Shown here: piece after piece, positions 15,679 through 24,472 of the stretch | How positions within the stretch are numbered: position 1 is the first letter of the stretch | Layout: every line of letters starts with the position of its first letter | NCBI GenBank assembly: GCA_900551915.1 | Contig: URXT01000023.1 | Location: forward strand, 1-28,617 | Reading direction: 5' to 3' | DNA length: 28,617 nt | From: an uncultured bacterium | GTDB taxonomy: Bacteria > Cyanobacteriota > Vampirovibrionia > Gastranaerophilales > Gastranaerophilaceae | The notes under the pieces: generated by a model | What the model was told of the DNA's origin: nothing | Databases searched by the model: none | Seen by the model: only the letters and a program-made list of their open reading frames with translations | Translations under genes and position numbers: made by a program

Positions 15679-17079
15679 CTATATATTTTTTACATAATTC
15701 AAAAGAGTTCTGACACCTGCGCCTGTTGCGCCTGCGATGAATTCTTTCTGCGGTTTTTCCAAAAATGCTGTGCCTGCAATGTCAATATGGCACCATTTCG
15801 GCCCGTTTACGAATTCCTGTAAAAATACGCCTGCAGCAGATGCTCCGCCGTATCTTGAACCTGTATTTTTCATATCTGCAATGTCGGATTTCAGACTGTC
15901 TTTGTATTCCGGAAACATCGGAAGCTCCCAGTATGTTTCGCCGCTTGATTTTGCGGTTTCAATTACGCGGTTAATCATTTCTTTGTCGTTGCCCATAATT
16001 CCTGATGCAACTGTGCCAAGAGCAACCAGGCAGGCGCCTGTTAAGGTTGCAATGTCAATAACTTCGTCCACACCGAGTTCCGAGGCATAGCATAACGCGT
16101 CAGCCAATGTCAAACGTCCTTCGGCATCAGTATTGTCGACTTCAATGGTCTTTCCGTTTTTGGCTGTTAAAATGTCCCCGGGTTTGTAAGAAGTTCCGGA
16201 TGGCATATTTTCGCAAGCCGCAATAATCCCGTGAACTTCCACATCAGGCTTTAATTTGGCAATCGCGCTCATAACACCTAAAACGCAGGCCGCACCTGAC
16301 ATATCATCACGCATTGTAAGCATTGATGAAGCCGGCTTCAAATCTAAACCGCCCGAGTCAAAGCAAATCCCTTTTCCGATAAGAGCTATTTTTTTCTTGA
16401 CATTTTTGCCCGTGTATTTCATGTGAATGAATTTCGGCGGCTGAACGCTTCCCTGTCCGACTGCAAGATATGCGCCCATTCCCATTCTTTCGATTTCGTC
16501 TTTTTCAAAGATTTGAGTCTGAATTCCTTCGATATTTTTTGCAACTTCTGCTAACTTTGACGGCGTTGCAAATTGAGCGGGTTCGTTTGCCAAATCTCTT
16601 GTAAGTTTCATTGCGTTTGCAAAAATAATGCCTTCTGCAACTTCTTTTTCGCTGAATTTAGCGAAAGTAATTTCGTCTAATCTGTCAGCTTTTTTGTTTT
16701 TGTATTTATCAAAAGCGTAATCTGCAATCATTGCTCCGATTGCTGCAGATTTGCCGTAATCAGCATTTATATCAAAGTCAAAACATGCATTTTTTGCTTT
16801 AATTTGCTGTAATTTTTTAACTGCTTTTGCAACAGCTTCGCGCATTTTGTTTGCGTCGAATTCTTCTTTTTTCCCGAAACCGATAATCAAAACTTTGTCT
16901 GCCGGAATTTGTCCGAGCGTATGAATTAAATATGTTTCGCCGAATTTGCCTTCAAAATGGTCTTTTTCAACAGCGTATTGGTTCGCAAGTTCAACTGATG
17001 TATTTTCGCCTTCAAATTTGTTTACAACAAGAACTTCACAAGGTTTGGAAGATACGTTTTGTGATACTTTAATTTCCAT
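15679..17079 (-). CDS. pepA: Leucyl (cytosol) aminopeptidase, M17 family
   Basis: 466 residues. It removes N-terminal residues from peptides in the cytoplasm with two metal ions. The ligands and catalytic residues are present: K236, D241, K248, D259 in RDDMSG, and N316-T-D318-A-E320-G-R322. The N-terminal domain is slightly short for the family. The gene has its own promoter (17105-17132), a GGAGAGA ribosome site and a strong terminator, so it is transcribed alone. Confidence 0.95.
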   Translation of the reverse strand: MEIKVSQNVSSKPCEVLVVNKFEGENTSVELANQYAVEKDHFEGKFGETYLIHTLGQIPADKVLIIGFGKKEEFDANKMREAVAKAVKKLQQIKAKNACFDFDINADYGKSAAIGAMIADYAFDKYKNKKADRLDEITFAKFSEKEVAEGIIFANAMKLTRDLANEPAQFATPSKLAEVAKNIEGIQTQIFEKDEIERMGMGAYLAVGQGSVQPPKFIHMKYTGKNVKKKIALIGKGICFDSGGLDLKPASSMLTMRDDMSGAACVLGVMSAIAKLKPDVEVHGIIAACENMPSGTSYKPGDILTAKNGKTIEVDNTDAEGRLTLADALCYASELGVDEVIDIATLTGACLVALGTVASGIMGNDKEMINRVIETAKSSGETYWELPMFPEYKDSLKSDIADMKNTGSRYGGASAAGVFLQEFVNGPKWCHIDIAGTAFLEKPQKEFIAGATGAGVRTLLNYVKNI

Positions 17080-17104
17080 TATGTCTCTCCTTCTTTACGT
17101 TTTT

Positions 17105-17132
17105 ATTATACACTTAATTTGAAGTTTTGTAA
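17105..17132 (-). promoter_or_regulatory. Promoter of pepA
   Basis: On the minus strand TTACAA (17127-17132) and TATAAT (17105-17110) are 16 bases apart, about 25 bases before the pepA start. Confidence 0.65.
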
Positions 17133-17139
17133 ATTTGTT

Positions 17140-17168
17140 TTGACAACCCGCAAAATATTTTTTTTAGA
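17140..17168 (+). promoter_or_regulatory. Possible promoter of the 17204 gene pair
   Basis: A perfect TTGACA (17140-17145) with TTTAGA (17163-17168) at 17 bases. It is back-to-back with the pepA promoter. Confidence 0.45.
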
Positions 17169-17203
17169 AATTTTTAAACCTTAGCAATAAAAAAGGAAAA
17201 TTT

Positions 17204-17755
17204 ATGAATATTATATTAAACACATCAACCCCGGGCATTGAAAAATACCGCAAGCCGGATTTTACAGCTAATTTAAAAGGTTCTGCGATTCGTTCAGCAG
17301 TCACTAAAGCAAAAGATATTGCAGAAGTTGCAGAGATTAGAGAAATCATAGATAATGTCAGACATTTAGGTGATGCAACAACTGAAATTCTTTGTGAAAA
17401 CAACGGCTCTGTTACTATTTCCAACCCAAAGTTCGGCAAGCTTGCGCATACGTTTAAAATGAAATTGAATGAAAAATCGGAAAATCCTTTTATTGAAATG
17501 CTCGCAAGATTTAATACTGCAAACTTCTTAATAAAATGTGAAGGTGATTTAATAGAAAAACGTTTTGTAATGGCAAAACCGAGCAGCAAACAAGCGCTTT
17601 ATAATATGTATAAATCAAGTAACCTGGCAACAACAACCGGTTGTGCACTTGATTATGTAGCACGCAGCCATGGACTTCTTCCTGAGAGTCCGAACACGAA
17701 GTTTACTCTGCAAGATTTCAAGAATATGATGTTTCCTGAATATTTCAAAAAATAA
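17204..17755 (+). CDS. Unknown protein, coupled to the CheR-like methyltransferase
   Basis: 183 residues with an AAAAGG ribosome site. No family recognised and no membrane segment. The N-terminus carries PDFTANLKG at about residues 18-26, similar in style to the short F-x-G-type starts of other orphan proteins here. Its TAA stop shares a base with the ATG of the next gene (TAATG), so translation is almost certainly coupled and the two proteins are probably made in similar amounts. It may be a substrate or partner of the methyltransferase; that is inference from position. Confidence 0.65.
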   Translation: MNIILNTSTPGIEKYRKPDFTANLKGSAIRSAVTKAKDIAEVAEIREIIDNVRHLGDATTEILCENNGSVTISNPKFGKLAHTFKMKLNEKSENPFIEMLARFNTANFLIKCEGDLIEKRFVMAKPSSKQALYNMYKSSNLATTTGCALDYVARSHGLLPESPNTKFTLQDFKNMMFPEYFKK

Positions 17756-18858
17756 TGCAAATCTCTTTATATAATTATCTCCCATATAAAAAAACAGTAT
17801 CTGAAAAGAAAATTCCCGCACAATGCAGATCTGAAATTCCGTCTTGCAAACAATCTTTGCTTACTCAGAATAATTTGCGGGCAAACTATATGATTAGTTT
17901 TAAAAGTCTGAAAGCAACATCCGAAAGAGAATATATGCATCTCGGAACTTCATTTTACAGGGACTTTGATACTCTTGCCAAAGCTTCTCTGTACTTAAAA
18001 GAGAAATTTCCCGAAGGTACTGATATTATGGAGTTTGCAGCCTCAAATGGAGAGGAGGCAATCTCGCTTCATTCTTTGATTAATGACAGAAATAATGTTA
18101 AATACAAAATTCACTGTTATGATGTATCAGACAAAGCAATCAAATTGGCAAATCTAAATATTCATTCAATTTTTAAAAATACTTCCGATGAATTTTTAAT
18201 TTCAAAAGAAAACAGAAGCTTGCCGTTAAATGAAATGGCCAGAACTTTCCATGAATTAATGGAAGAAATTCCGGAATCTGATGTTGAGATTAATGATAAA
18301 GACTATATGGACTTTTTGCGTAGTCGTGATAAGGATTTTTATGTCAAATATTATAAAGTCAGGGATGAATACAAAGATAATTTTAAATTTGAAAAAGGCG
18401 ACATAAGAAATATTTTGGAGATAATGCCCGAAAAAAAGGTCGGTGCTGTCTTTTTTAGAAATGCTTTTTACCATCTGACAAATAATCACATTTTTGAGCC
18501 GATTTACGACAAGCCGACTCTTGATAAAATTTGGTTTACAAACAAAGAAGCTGTAATCGAAGATGTTGTTTCAAAAGTTTATGAAAAACTTCTTCCGGGC
18601 GGAATTTTTGTAATCGGAAATGACGAAAAAGAACATATTTATCAGGCCGATAAATACACCCCGCGTGAAGATTATTATTTCGATGATTCAACGGATGAAT
18701 ATATCAGAATATCGTCGCCGCTGGAGAAAGCTTTGCGAAAAGATGGAAGGTTCCGCCCTGTTGCAGCTTCCAGATGTTATTCTTCACACATGGGTGATTT
18801 TGAAGTTCATACGGTTTGGCAAAAAGTTGATAACACAAAACTTAAGCGGGACAATTAG
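17755..18858 (+). CDS. CheR-like SAM-dependent methyltransferase
   Basis: 367 residues. After an N-terminal extension of about 60 residues, LGTSFYRDFDTL (63-74) matches the xFFRD start of CheR. EFAASNGEEAISL (93-105) matches the SAM-binding A-G-x-S-x-GEE motif, and YDVSDKAI the acidic ribose-binding strand. Later, AVFFRNAFYHL fits the RNVLIYF strand and LLPGGIFVIGNDE the LxPGG loop. CheR enzymes methylate glutamates of chemoreceptors, but no chemotaxis gene is in the window and the segment between motifs is longer than usual, so the substrate may differ. The ATG has no separate ribosome site; it overlaps the previous stop. Confidence 0.82.
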   Translation: MQISLYNYLPYKKTVSEKKIPAQCRSEIPSCKQSLLTQNNLRANYMISFKSLKATSEREYMHLGTSFYRDFDTLAKASLYLKEKFPEGTDIMEFAASNGEEAISLHSLINDRNNVKYKIHCYDVSDKAIKLANLNIHSIFKNTSDEFLISKENRSLPLNEMARTFHELMEEIPESDVEINDKDYMDFLRSRDKDFYVKYYKVRDEYKDNFKFEKGDIRNILEIMPEKKVGAVFFRNAFYHLTNNHIFEPIYDKPTLDKIWFTNKEAVIEDVVSKVYEKLLPGGIFVIGNDEKEHIYQADKYTPREDYYFDDSTDEYIRISSPLEKALRKDGRFRPVAASRCYSSHMGDFEVHTVWQKVDNTKLKRDN

Positions 18859-19021
18859 CATTAAAAATCTATAATCTCCTGCACTTTGTTATTTTTGTAT
18901 CAAAAAATAAATATCTACTATACAAATATACTTTTGCATGCTAATATATTGACAGATGTAGTAGGTAAATATTTTTGGATATATATGCAATAAAATTCGT
19001 TTAAATATTAATTTAAAGAAA

Positions 19022-19046
19022 GCCCGGTAGGTTAAATGTATCGGGC
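19022..19046 (+). promoter_or_regulatory. Hairpin in the leader of rny
   Basis: GCCCGGTA (19022-19029) pairs with TATCGGGC (19039-19046), one G-T pair, nine-base loop. No T run follows, so it is not an obvious terminator. It lies 48 bases before rny and may affect message stability or translation. The rest of 18859-19093 is AT-rich; TTGACA at 18950 lacks a convincing -10. Confidence 0.5.
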
Positions 19047-19093
19047 GTTGCGTGTATTATTAAAAAATAGAAAAGGATAAGGTAAAAAACTTC

Positions 19094-20614
19094 ATGGATT
19101 TTTTATTGATTATCGCGATTATTGTGGTAATAGCATTAGTCGCTGTGCTGATTATCCAGCAAAACAAAGTTAAAGCCGTTTTAAATGACATTGAGAAAGA
19201 CAGAAACGCACTTGAAGAAAAAGAAAAAATCCTTCTGAAAGAAGCAAAAATCAGAGCGATTGAAGAACTTCAAAATGACAGAGAAAAACTTAACGAAGAA
19301 GAAAGAGAACGCAGACAGGAAATTGCAAGAATTGAAACAAAATTAGCAAAACGGGAAGATGTCCTGGAAGATAAAATTCAGGAATATACAGACAAAGAAG
19401 TTCAGGTTCAAAGAAAAATCGACGAACTTCTTGAAAAAGAAGATTACCTGGCTGAAATAGTCCAGAAACAAACAACCGAACTTGAAAGAATTGCAGGCAT
19501 GAGCGCAGAAGAAGCAAAAAACATGCTTCTTGACCAGCTTAAACACGATTTGGCGCAGGAACAAATGCAGTTAATCCGTGAAAACGAAGCAAAAATAAAA
19601 GAAATTTCTCTTGAAAAATCAAAAGAAATCCTTTCAACAACAATGCAAAGATGTATGATTGAACAGGTTGTAGAAACAACAGTTTCTGTTGTTGCTTTGC
19701 CGAACGACGAGATGAAAGGCCGCATAATCGGACGTGAAGGACGTAACATCCGTGCGCTTGAAACTTTAACAGGCGTTGACCTGATTATTGATGATACTCC
19801 GGAAGCCGTTGTATTATCAAGCTTTGACCCTGTTCGCCGCGAAATCGCAAAACTTGCACTCGAAAAACTTATTGTTGATGGCAGAATTCACCCTGTCCGC
19901 ATCGAAGAAATGGTTGATAAAGCACGTGAAGAAATCGAAAAGAAAATTTGGCGCGAAGGTGAAAATGCAGCTCTCGATATGGGCGTTATGGGCTTAAACA
20001 AAGAATTAATAAAAACTTTAGGCCGTCTTTATTACAGAACCAGCTACGGCCAGAATGTTTTGAAACACTCGCTTGAGGTCGGCCATATTGCAGGCATGCT
20101 TGCCGCAGAACTTGGAGCAAACGAAATGATTGCAAAACGTGCCGGACTTCTTCACGATATCGGAAAAGCTGTTGACCAAACTCAGGAAGGTACCCATATT
20201 CAGCTTGGGGTTGAACTTGCAACCAGATATGGTGAACGTCCCGAAGTTATTCATGCAATCGAAGCACATCATGACGATGTTGTGGCAAATACAATTGAAG
20301 CCGTGCTTGTAAAAGTCGCGGATGCAATTTCTGCCGGACGCCCTGGCGCGCGCCGTGATACGCTTGAAATTTATATCAAACGTCTTCAAAAAATTGAAGA
20401 AATCGTTAACAGTTACGAAGGCATTAAACAATCCTTCGCGGTTCAGGCCGGCCGTGAAGTCAGAATTATCGTTGAAGCCGAAAGATTTGATGATTTGGCT
20501 TCCCAAAAACTTGCGCGTGATGTTGCAAAACGTATTGAAGACGAACTCGATTACCCGGGTCAAATCAGGGTAACGGTTGTTAGAGAATTCCGCACAACGG
20601 AAATCGCAAAATAA
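19094..20614 (+). CDS. rny: Ribonuclease Y
   Basis: 506 residues, normal for the family. A membrane-anchored endoribonuclease that starts mRNA decay. The order is a membrane helix (about 3-22), a long charged coiled coil (25-180), a KH RNA-binding domain with [10 protein letters not shown] at 209-218, and an HD domain with H354-D355 in [11 protein letters not shown] lies about ten bases before the ATG. It is followed by ymdB, a common neighbour of rny. Confidence 0.98.
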   Translation: MDFLLIIAIIVVIALVAVLIIQQNKVKAVLNDIEKDRNALEEKEKILLKEAKIRAIEELQNDREKLNEEERERRQEIARIETKLAKREDVLEDKIQEYTDKEVQVQRKIDELLEKEDYLAEIVQKQTTELERIAGMSAEEAKNMLLDQLKHDLAQEQMQLIRENEAKIKEISLEKSKEILSTTMQRCMIEQVVETTVSVVALPNDEMKGRIIGREGRNIRALETLTGVDLIIDDTPEAVVLSSFDPVRREIAKLALEKLIVDGRIHPVRIEEMVDKAREEIEKKIWREGENAALDMGVMGLNKELIKTLGRLYYRTSYGQNVLKHSLEVGHIAGMLAAELGANEMIAKRAGLLHDIGKAVDQTQEGTHIQLGVELATRYGERPEVIHAIEAHHDDVVANTIEAVLVKVADAISAGRPGARRDTLEIYIKRLQKIEEIVNSYEGIKQSFAVQAGREVRIIVEAERFDDLASQKLARDVAKRIEDELDYPGQIRVTVVREFRTTEIAK

Positions 20615-20620
20615 AAATTT

Positions 20621-20646
20621 GCCCTCATTCGTTTTTGAGTGAGGGC
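20621..20646 (+). promoter_or_regulatory. Hairpin between rny and ymdB
   Basis: GCCCTCATTC and GAGTGAGGGC pair around a GTTTTT loop; outer AAATT/AATTT can extend it past a GG bulge. There is no long T run, so it is a weak or partial terminator or a processing site that could lower expression of the downstream genes relative to rny. Confidence 0.6.
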
Positions 20647-20691
20647 GGAATTTCCTTCTGAACAATACAACTTTCAGCTCAAGAGGTAAAA

Positions 20692-21519
20692 ATGCAAGGT
20701 GATGATAAAACTTTAAAAATACTTTTCTTCGGCGATATGGTCGGCAAACCCGGACGTAACGCGGTAAAAGAGTATTTGCAATCAATTGCGCCGGAGCAGA
20801 ATCCTGATTTTGTAATTGCAAATGTTGAAAATGCCTCTCACGGCTTTGGATTGACAGAGAAAAACTATAACGAACTTTCGTTATACGGAATTGACTGTAT
20901 GACGTCCGGAAACCATATTTGGGATAAAAAAGATATTTTTAACTACATCGAACAGGCTGACAAACTTGTCAGACCAATGAATTACCCTGAAGGAGCAAAG
21001 GGTTTGGGAAGCCGGATTTTTGACTGCGGTGAATACAAAATCGGCGTCATCAATCTTCTGGGAAGGGTTTTTACGACACTAGTCGACGACCCTTTCAGAC
21101 TGGTTGAAAGTGAAATTGCACGCCTTAAAAAGATTACGCCGATAATTATCATTGATTTTCATGCAGAAGCCACAGCTGAAAAAATATGTTTTGCAAAATT
21201 CTGCTCGGAACTTGGGGCAAGTGCCGTGTTTGGAACGCATACTCATGTTCAGACAGCAGATGAAAAGATTTTAAACGGAATGGGATACATAACAGATGCC
21301 GGTTTTTGCGGCACGATTGACAGCGTTATAGGAATGGAATATAAAACCTCGCTCAGCCGCTTTTTAACAGGAATCCCTGAACGCTATGATGTTGCAGAGG
21401 GCGGCGAATGCCAGATTAATGCAGTTGAGGTCGAGATTTCTCCTTCAACCGGTCGTGCTCTTGCAATAAGAAGAATTTTTTGTAGTAGAGAGAAAATAGA
21501 AGAGGATGAAAGTCAATGA
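20692..21519 (+). CDS. ymdB: YmdB/TIGR00282-family metallophosphoesterase
   Basis: 275 residues. Family members are binuclear-metal phosphodiesterases; the Bacillus protein acts on 2',3'-cyclic nucleotides. Metal-binding motifs are visible: GDMVGKPGR (D15), NVENA (E46), SGNHIWDK (N74-H75), DFHAEAT and GTHTHVQTAD. An AAGAGG ribosome site lies before the ATG. Next to rny, it fits a role in RNA turnover products. Its stop overlaps the start of the PHP gene by ATGA. Confidence 0.95.
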   Translation: MQGDDKTLKILFFGDMVGKPGRNAVKEYLQSIAPEQNPDFVIANVENASHGFGLTEKNYNELSLYGIDCMTSGNHIWDKKDIFNYIEQADKLVRPMNYPEGAKGLGSRIFDCGEYKIGVINLLGRVFTTLVDDPFRLVESEIARLKKITPIIIIDFHAEATAEKICFAKFCSELGASAVFGTHTHVQTADEKILNGMGYITDAGFCGTIDSVIGMEYKTSLSRFLTGIPERYDVAEGGECQINAVEVEISPSTGRALAIRRIFCSREKIEEDESQ

Positions 21520-22370
21520 AAAGCGATTTGCATATTCATACATACTATTCAGACGGCGTTTTCAGCCCTGAAAAAATCGTTGACACGGCGCTTGATGTCG
21601 GACTTGATGTGATAGCACTCACTGACCACGATAATGTGCTTTCGTACAACGTAGCAAAAGAACATTTAAAAAAAATCAACAAAGAAGACAAACTTGAAAT
21701 TATTCAAGGTGTAGAAATTAATACTTTATACAAAAATTACGAAGTTCATATTTTGGGCTACTTTTTCAACCCTGAAAACAGCGATTTCCAAAAATTATTG
21801 AAAATTCAGCAGGAAGCTCGTGTAAAACAGACCCATGAAATAATTTCACTTCTCGCGAAAAAAGAAGGCATAAAGATAAAATATGAAGATATCGTAAAAC
21901 AGGTTGCAGAAGGCGGCAGTATCGGACGTCCGCATATCGCAAAAGCCATAACAAATGCCGGCGGGACAACAAGTGTTATAGAAGCTTATTCTAAATATAT
22001 TCATGATAACAGCCCGGTTTACGTTCCGCGTAAAACAGTCTCACCTCAGGATGCAGTTGAGATAATCTATGATGCCGGCGGAATTCCAGTAATTGCTCAC
22101 CCGCATGACCTTGACATTGCGGAAAGTTTGATTAAAGAACTTATGAATTACGGACTTCGCGGAATAGAAGCTTATCATAGAAAGCATTCGCCGGCTTGTG
22201 TTGAATATTTTTCATCAATGGCAGAAGATTTGGGCTTAATCGTAACAGGCGGGTCTGACTTCCACGCTCCAAACCTAATTAATGGACAAATTATTCTGGG
22301 CAAAAATTTTGTACCTGAATGGGTCTATGAAAAACTTATTAAAGAGAAAAAACTTATAGATATGGCTTAA
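21516..22370 (+). CDS. PHP-domain phosphoesterase (nucleoside 3',5'-bisphosphate phosphatase/RNase AM-like)
   Basis: 284 residues. PHP metal motifs are seen: D4-L-H-I-H8-T, ALTDHDN, a middle glutamate in QGVEIN, IAHPHD, and TGGSDFHAP. The length and the inserted REP-type segment (GRPHIAKAI) match the TrpH/YciV group, which hydrolyses 3',5'-bisphosphonucleotides or trims short RNA. It is translationally coupled to ymdB, so rny-ymdB-PHP looks like an RNA decay and nucleotide salvage group. Confidence 0.92.
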   Translation: MKSDLHIHTYYSDGVFSPEKIVDTALDVGLDVIALTDHDNVLSYNVAKEHLKKINKEDKLEIIQGVEINTLYKNYEVHILGYFFNPENSDFQKLLKIQQEARVKQTHEIISLLAKKEGIKIKYEDIVKQVAEGGSIGRPHIAKAITNAGGTTSVIEAYSKYIHDNSPVYVPRKTVSPQDAVEIIYDAGGIPVIAHPHDLDIAESLIKELMNYGLRGIEAYHRKHSPACVEYFSSMAEDLGLIVTGGSDFHAPNLINGQIILGKNFVPEWVYEKLIKEKKLIDMA

Positions 22371-22385
22371 TCTAAAGGGTTTCGC

Positions 22386-23021
22386 ATGGCAGGAAAAAAA
22401 CTTCTTAAACTTGAATATACGGTAACCATAATTATAATTGCTGCAATAATTATATTGATACTTCCGTTTGACTTTAGTTCAAATGCACAGGCGAATTTTA
22501 TTTCGCGCTGGTGTGACAAATATTCAAGATTGGAGTATATGTTCAGCGTAATTAACGCACATGAAAGCGAGGAGATTTTAAAAAATCTTAAGAACGCGCC
22601 GGACGCAGAAACCCGCGAACAAATCCTCATAAGGGTTATTCAGCCGTATTTTAGAATTCATAAAGAAAAGCTGCCAAAACGATACAGTACAAAATTCATG
22701 AACAATACAAAAGTGCCTCGTTCGAGCAGATATTATTTTGACGACACATATTTTAGTGAAAACGGAATGATTGTCGGTATAAAAGATTTGAAAAAGACCA
22801 ATGCGCAAGAACCAATGTTCATCATGATGTTTGACATAAACGGAATATTGCCGCCAAACACTTGGGGGCGTGATATTTACGGTGTGAATATTTATGAGGG
22901 AAAAATTGAGCCGTTTGGAGCAGAGCTGCCTATGGAGGAATTAAAAACAGACTGTTCAGCCTTTGGAACCGGAGTTGGCTGCTCATACTATTATAAAATC
23001 GGCGGAGGCTTTAATGATTAA
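22386..23021 (+). CDS. Pilin-like protein without a prepilin cleavage site
   Basis: 211 residues with AAAGGG before the ATG. A basic MAGKK start leads to a hydrophobic helix at about 11-27. E10 and P27 are exactly 17 residues apart, as are E100 and P117 in the prepilin at 8301. KYSRLEYMFSVINAHE after the helix resembles the KLQKVYSILNQALE of that protein, and DINGILPPNTWGRD (150-163) is the same C-terminal block as DINGPGNPNKMGRD. No Gly/Ala before a Phe is at the cut position, so it probably stays as a membrane-anchored protein. The gene sits between the PHP gene and the LOG gene. Confidence 0.75.
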   Translation: MAGKKLLKLEYTVTIIIIAAIIILILPFDFSSNAQANFISRWCDKYSRLEYMFSVINAHESEEILKNLKNAPDAETREQILIRVIQPYFRIHKEKLPKRYSTKFMNNTKVPRSSRYYFDDTYFSENGMIVGIKDLKKTNAQEPMFIMMFDINGILPPNTWGRDIYGVNIYEGKIEPFGAELPMEELKTDCSAFGTGVGCSYYYKIGGGFND

Positions 23022-23601
23022 GAACGTATGCGTATTTGCAAGTTCAAGCGGAAAAGTTGATAAAGTATATTTTGAAGAGGCTGGCAAACTGGGTAAACTT
23101 CTGGCAGATGCAGGTTTTAACCTTGTTTACGGCGGAAGCTCGCTCGGGTTAATGTGGGCTTGCGCGGGTGCTGCTAAAAATTCCGGTGCAAAAATTTACG
23201 GAGTTATGCCTGAAAGACTTTATAATATGGGTGTTTCAACAGACGACGGCGTTGAACTTTCAGTAACACCCTGCATGAGAACACGAAAAGCCAAAATGGA
23301 TGAAATTTCAGATGCCGTTGTGGCTCTTCCCGGCGGATTTGGGACGCTGGAAGAGCTTTCGGAAATGATTGTTCAAAAACAGCTTGGATACAATGCAAAG
23401 CCGGTAGTTATTCTTAATATAAATGGTTTTTATGATAAGTTGATTGAATTTTTTGATGAAATCATACTGCAAAACTTCGGGCGCGGTCAGAACCGTGAAA
23501 TCTACTATGTTGCAAAGACCGTTGATGACGCGGTTGAATATTTGAAACATTACAAACCCGATGCAGTTCCGGTTTCCAAAGAAGATATCTATGTAAAATA
23601 G
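23014..23601 (+). CDS. LOG-family protein (cytokinin riboside 5'-monophosphate phosphoribohydrolase)
   Basis: 195 residues from ATG at 23014, chosen because GGCGGAGG lies just upstream; an ATG 51 bases earlier would lengthen it without family similarity. Members split the base from nucleoside monophosphates. The signature PGGFGTLEE is at 106-114, MRTRKAKM at 88-95, and the N-terminal VYGGSSLGLMW nucleotide-binding loop is present. It overlaps the previous gene by eight bases. In this operon it could recycle nucleotides, like the upstream phosphoesterases. Confidence 0.93.
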   Translation: MIKNVCVFASSSGKVDKVYFEEAGKLGKLLADAGFNLVYGGSSLGLMWACAGAAKNSGAKIYGVMPERLYNMGVSTDDGVELSVTPCMRTRKAKMDEISDAVVALPGGFGTLEELSEMIVQKQLGYNAKPVVILNINGFYDKLIEFFDEIILQNFGRGQNREIYYVAKTVDDAVEYLKHYKPDAVPVSKEDIYVK

Positions 23602-23615
23602 GGCATAAAAAACTT

Positions 23616-24287
23616 ATGCAATACGTATCAATTAAAAAAGAAGTTAATCAAGAAAACGGTAACGAGGTTTTCCTCGTGCCAGCGCTTAATCTCAAAAATT
23701 CAAAAGGCGCAACAAAACAAAAAATTCCTCATCCGCTTGGAGACGATTATCTTGAGTTTGAAACTTTGGAAGGCGCTGTTAGAGCAATTGAATTGTCCGG
23801 CTTTAAGTATATTTTGCCGGACGGCACAAAACAGATTGTAAGCAAAGAAAAGCCGGTTGAGACTGATAAAACTTACGACGAACTTGTTTATGATGCGCTG
23901 ATAAACCAAACCAAAGACATAAATTCTTCTGTTGTTGCGGCGGCTTTAACTGCACTTGGTGAACTTCATGATATAAAACTTTTGGAAATCTTCATAGAAA
24001 AAATGGGTGAGGAAAACGAAGCAGTCAGAACAAACGCTATAAATGCAATTGTAAACTTTGGTGCGGTCTCTGTGCAAAAACTTCTTACGGCAATGAAGGA
24101 TGAAAATTGGGTCAGACGAAATTCTGCCATAATAGCAATCCAAAGGCTTATCGACAGTGAGAGCGTAAACCCTGAAAAACTTTTTAATCCTTTAATCCAA
24201 ATGACAAACGACAAAAATACAATTGTCAAAACTTCTGCAATCCTAACGCTTGGAAAAGCTTACAAACTTTACAAAAAATCTAAGTAG
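23616..24287 (+). CDS. HEAT-repeat protein
   Basis: 223 residues. The first 80 residues form a non-repeat domain. From about residue 85 paired helices repeat with the pattern of HEAT or phycocyanobilin-lyase-like repeats: SSVVAAALTALGELHD, AVRTNAINAIVNFGA, WVRRNSAIIAIQRLID and TIVKTSAILTLGKA. Such proteins bind other proteins. It is 14 bases after the LOG gene, with only a weak AGGG before the ATG, and is the last gene of the run. The next 185 bases up to 24472 show no clear terminator or promoter. Confidence 0.8.
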   Translation: MQYVSIKKEVNQENGNEVFLVPALNLKNSKGATKQKIPHPLGDDYLEFETLEGAVRAIELSGFKYILPDGTKQIVSKEKPVETDKTYDELVYDALINQTKDINSSVVAAALTALGELHDIKLLEIFIEKMGEENEAVRTNAINAIVNFGAVSVQKLLTAMKDENWVRRNSAIIAIQRLIDSESVNPEKLFNPLIQMTNDKNTIVKTSAILTLGKAYKLYKKSK

Positions 24288-24472
24288 TTTCAAATCAATA
24301 ATTCCTCCTCCAATAATTGTAACGAAATGTAACGGGGGGTACTATCCAATATTTGTAGGTGTTTTCCTGATTTGCGAAATTTTTTATAAAACTAGTGTTC
24401 AAGTTCTTATATATTTATGCCGTTAGCGGGAATATGATGTGTATGAGAAAAATTTAAAAGGAGAAACGTCTT

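Noticed and set aside
18859..19093. Riboswitch in the leader of rny
   Set aside because: Only one simple hairpin is visible and no conserved aptamer core was recognised.
20018..20821. Open frame of 267 codons on the minus strand opposite rny
   Set aside because: It lies antisense to the conserved HD domain of rny and the start of ymdB, and its translation shows no family motif. Its length reflects the codon bias of the true genes.
22963..23013. Upstream start extending the LOG-family protein by 17 residues
   Set aside because: The ATG at 23014 has a GGAGG site and begins exactly where family similarity starts.
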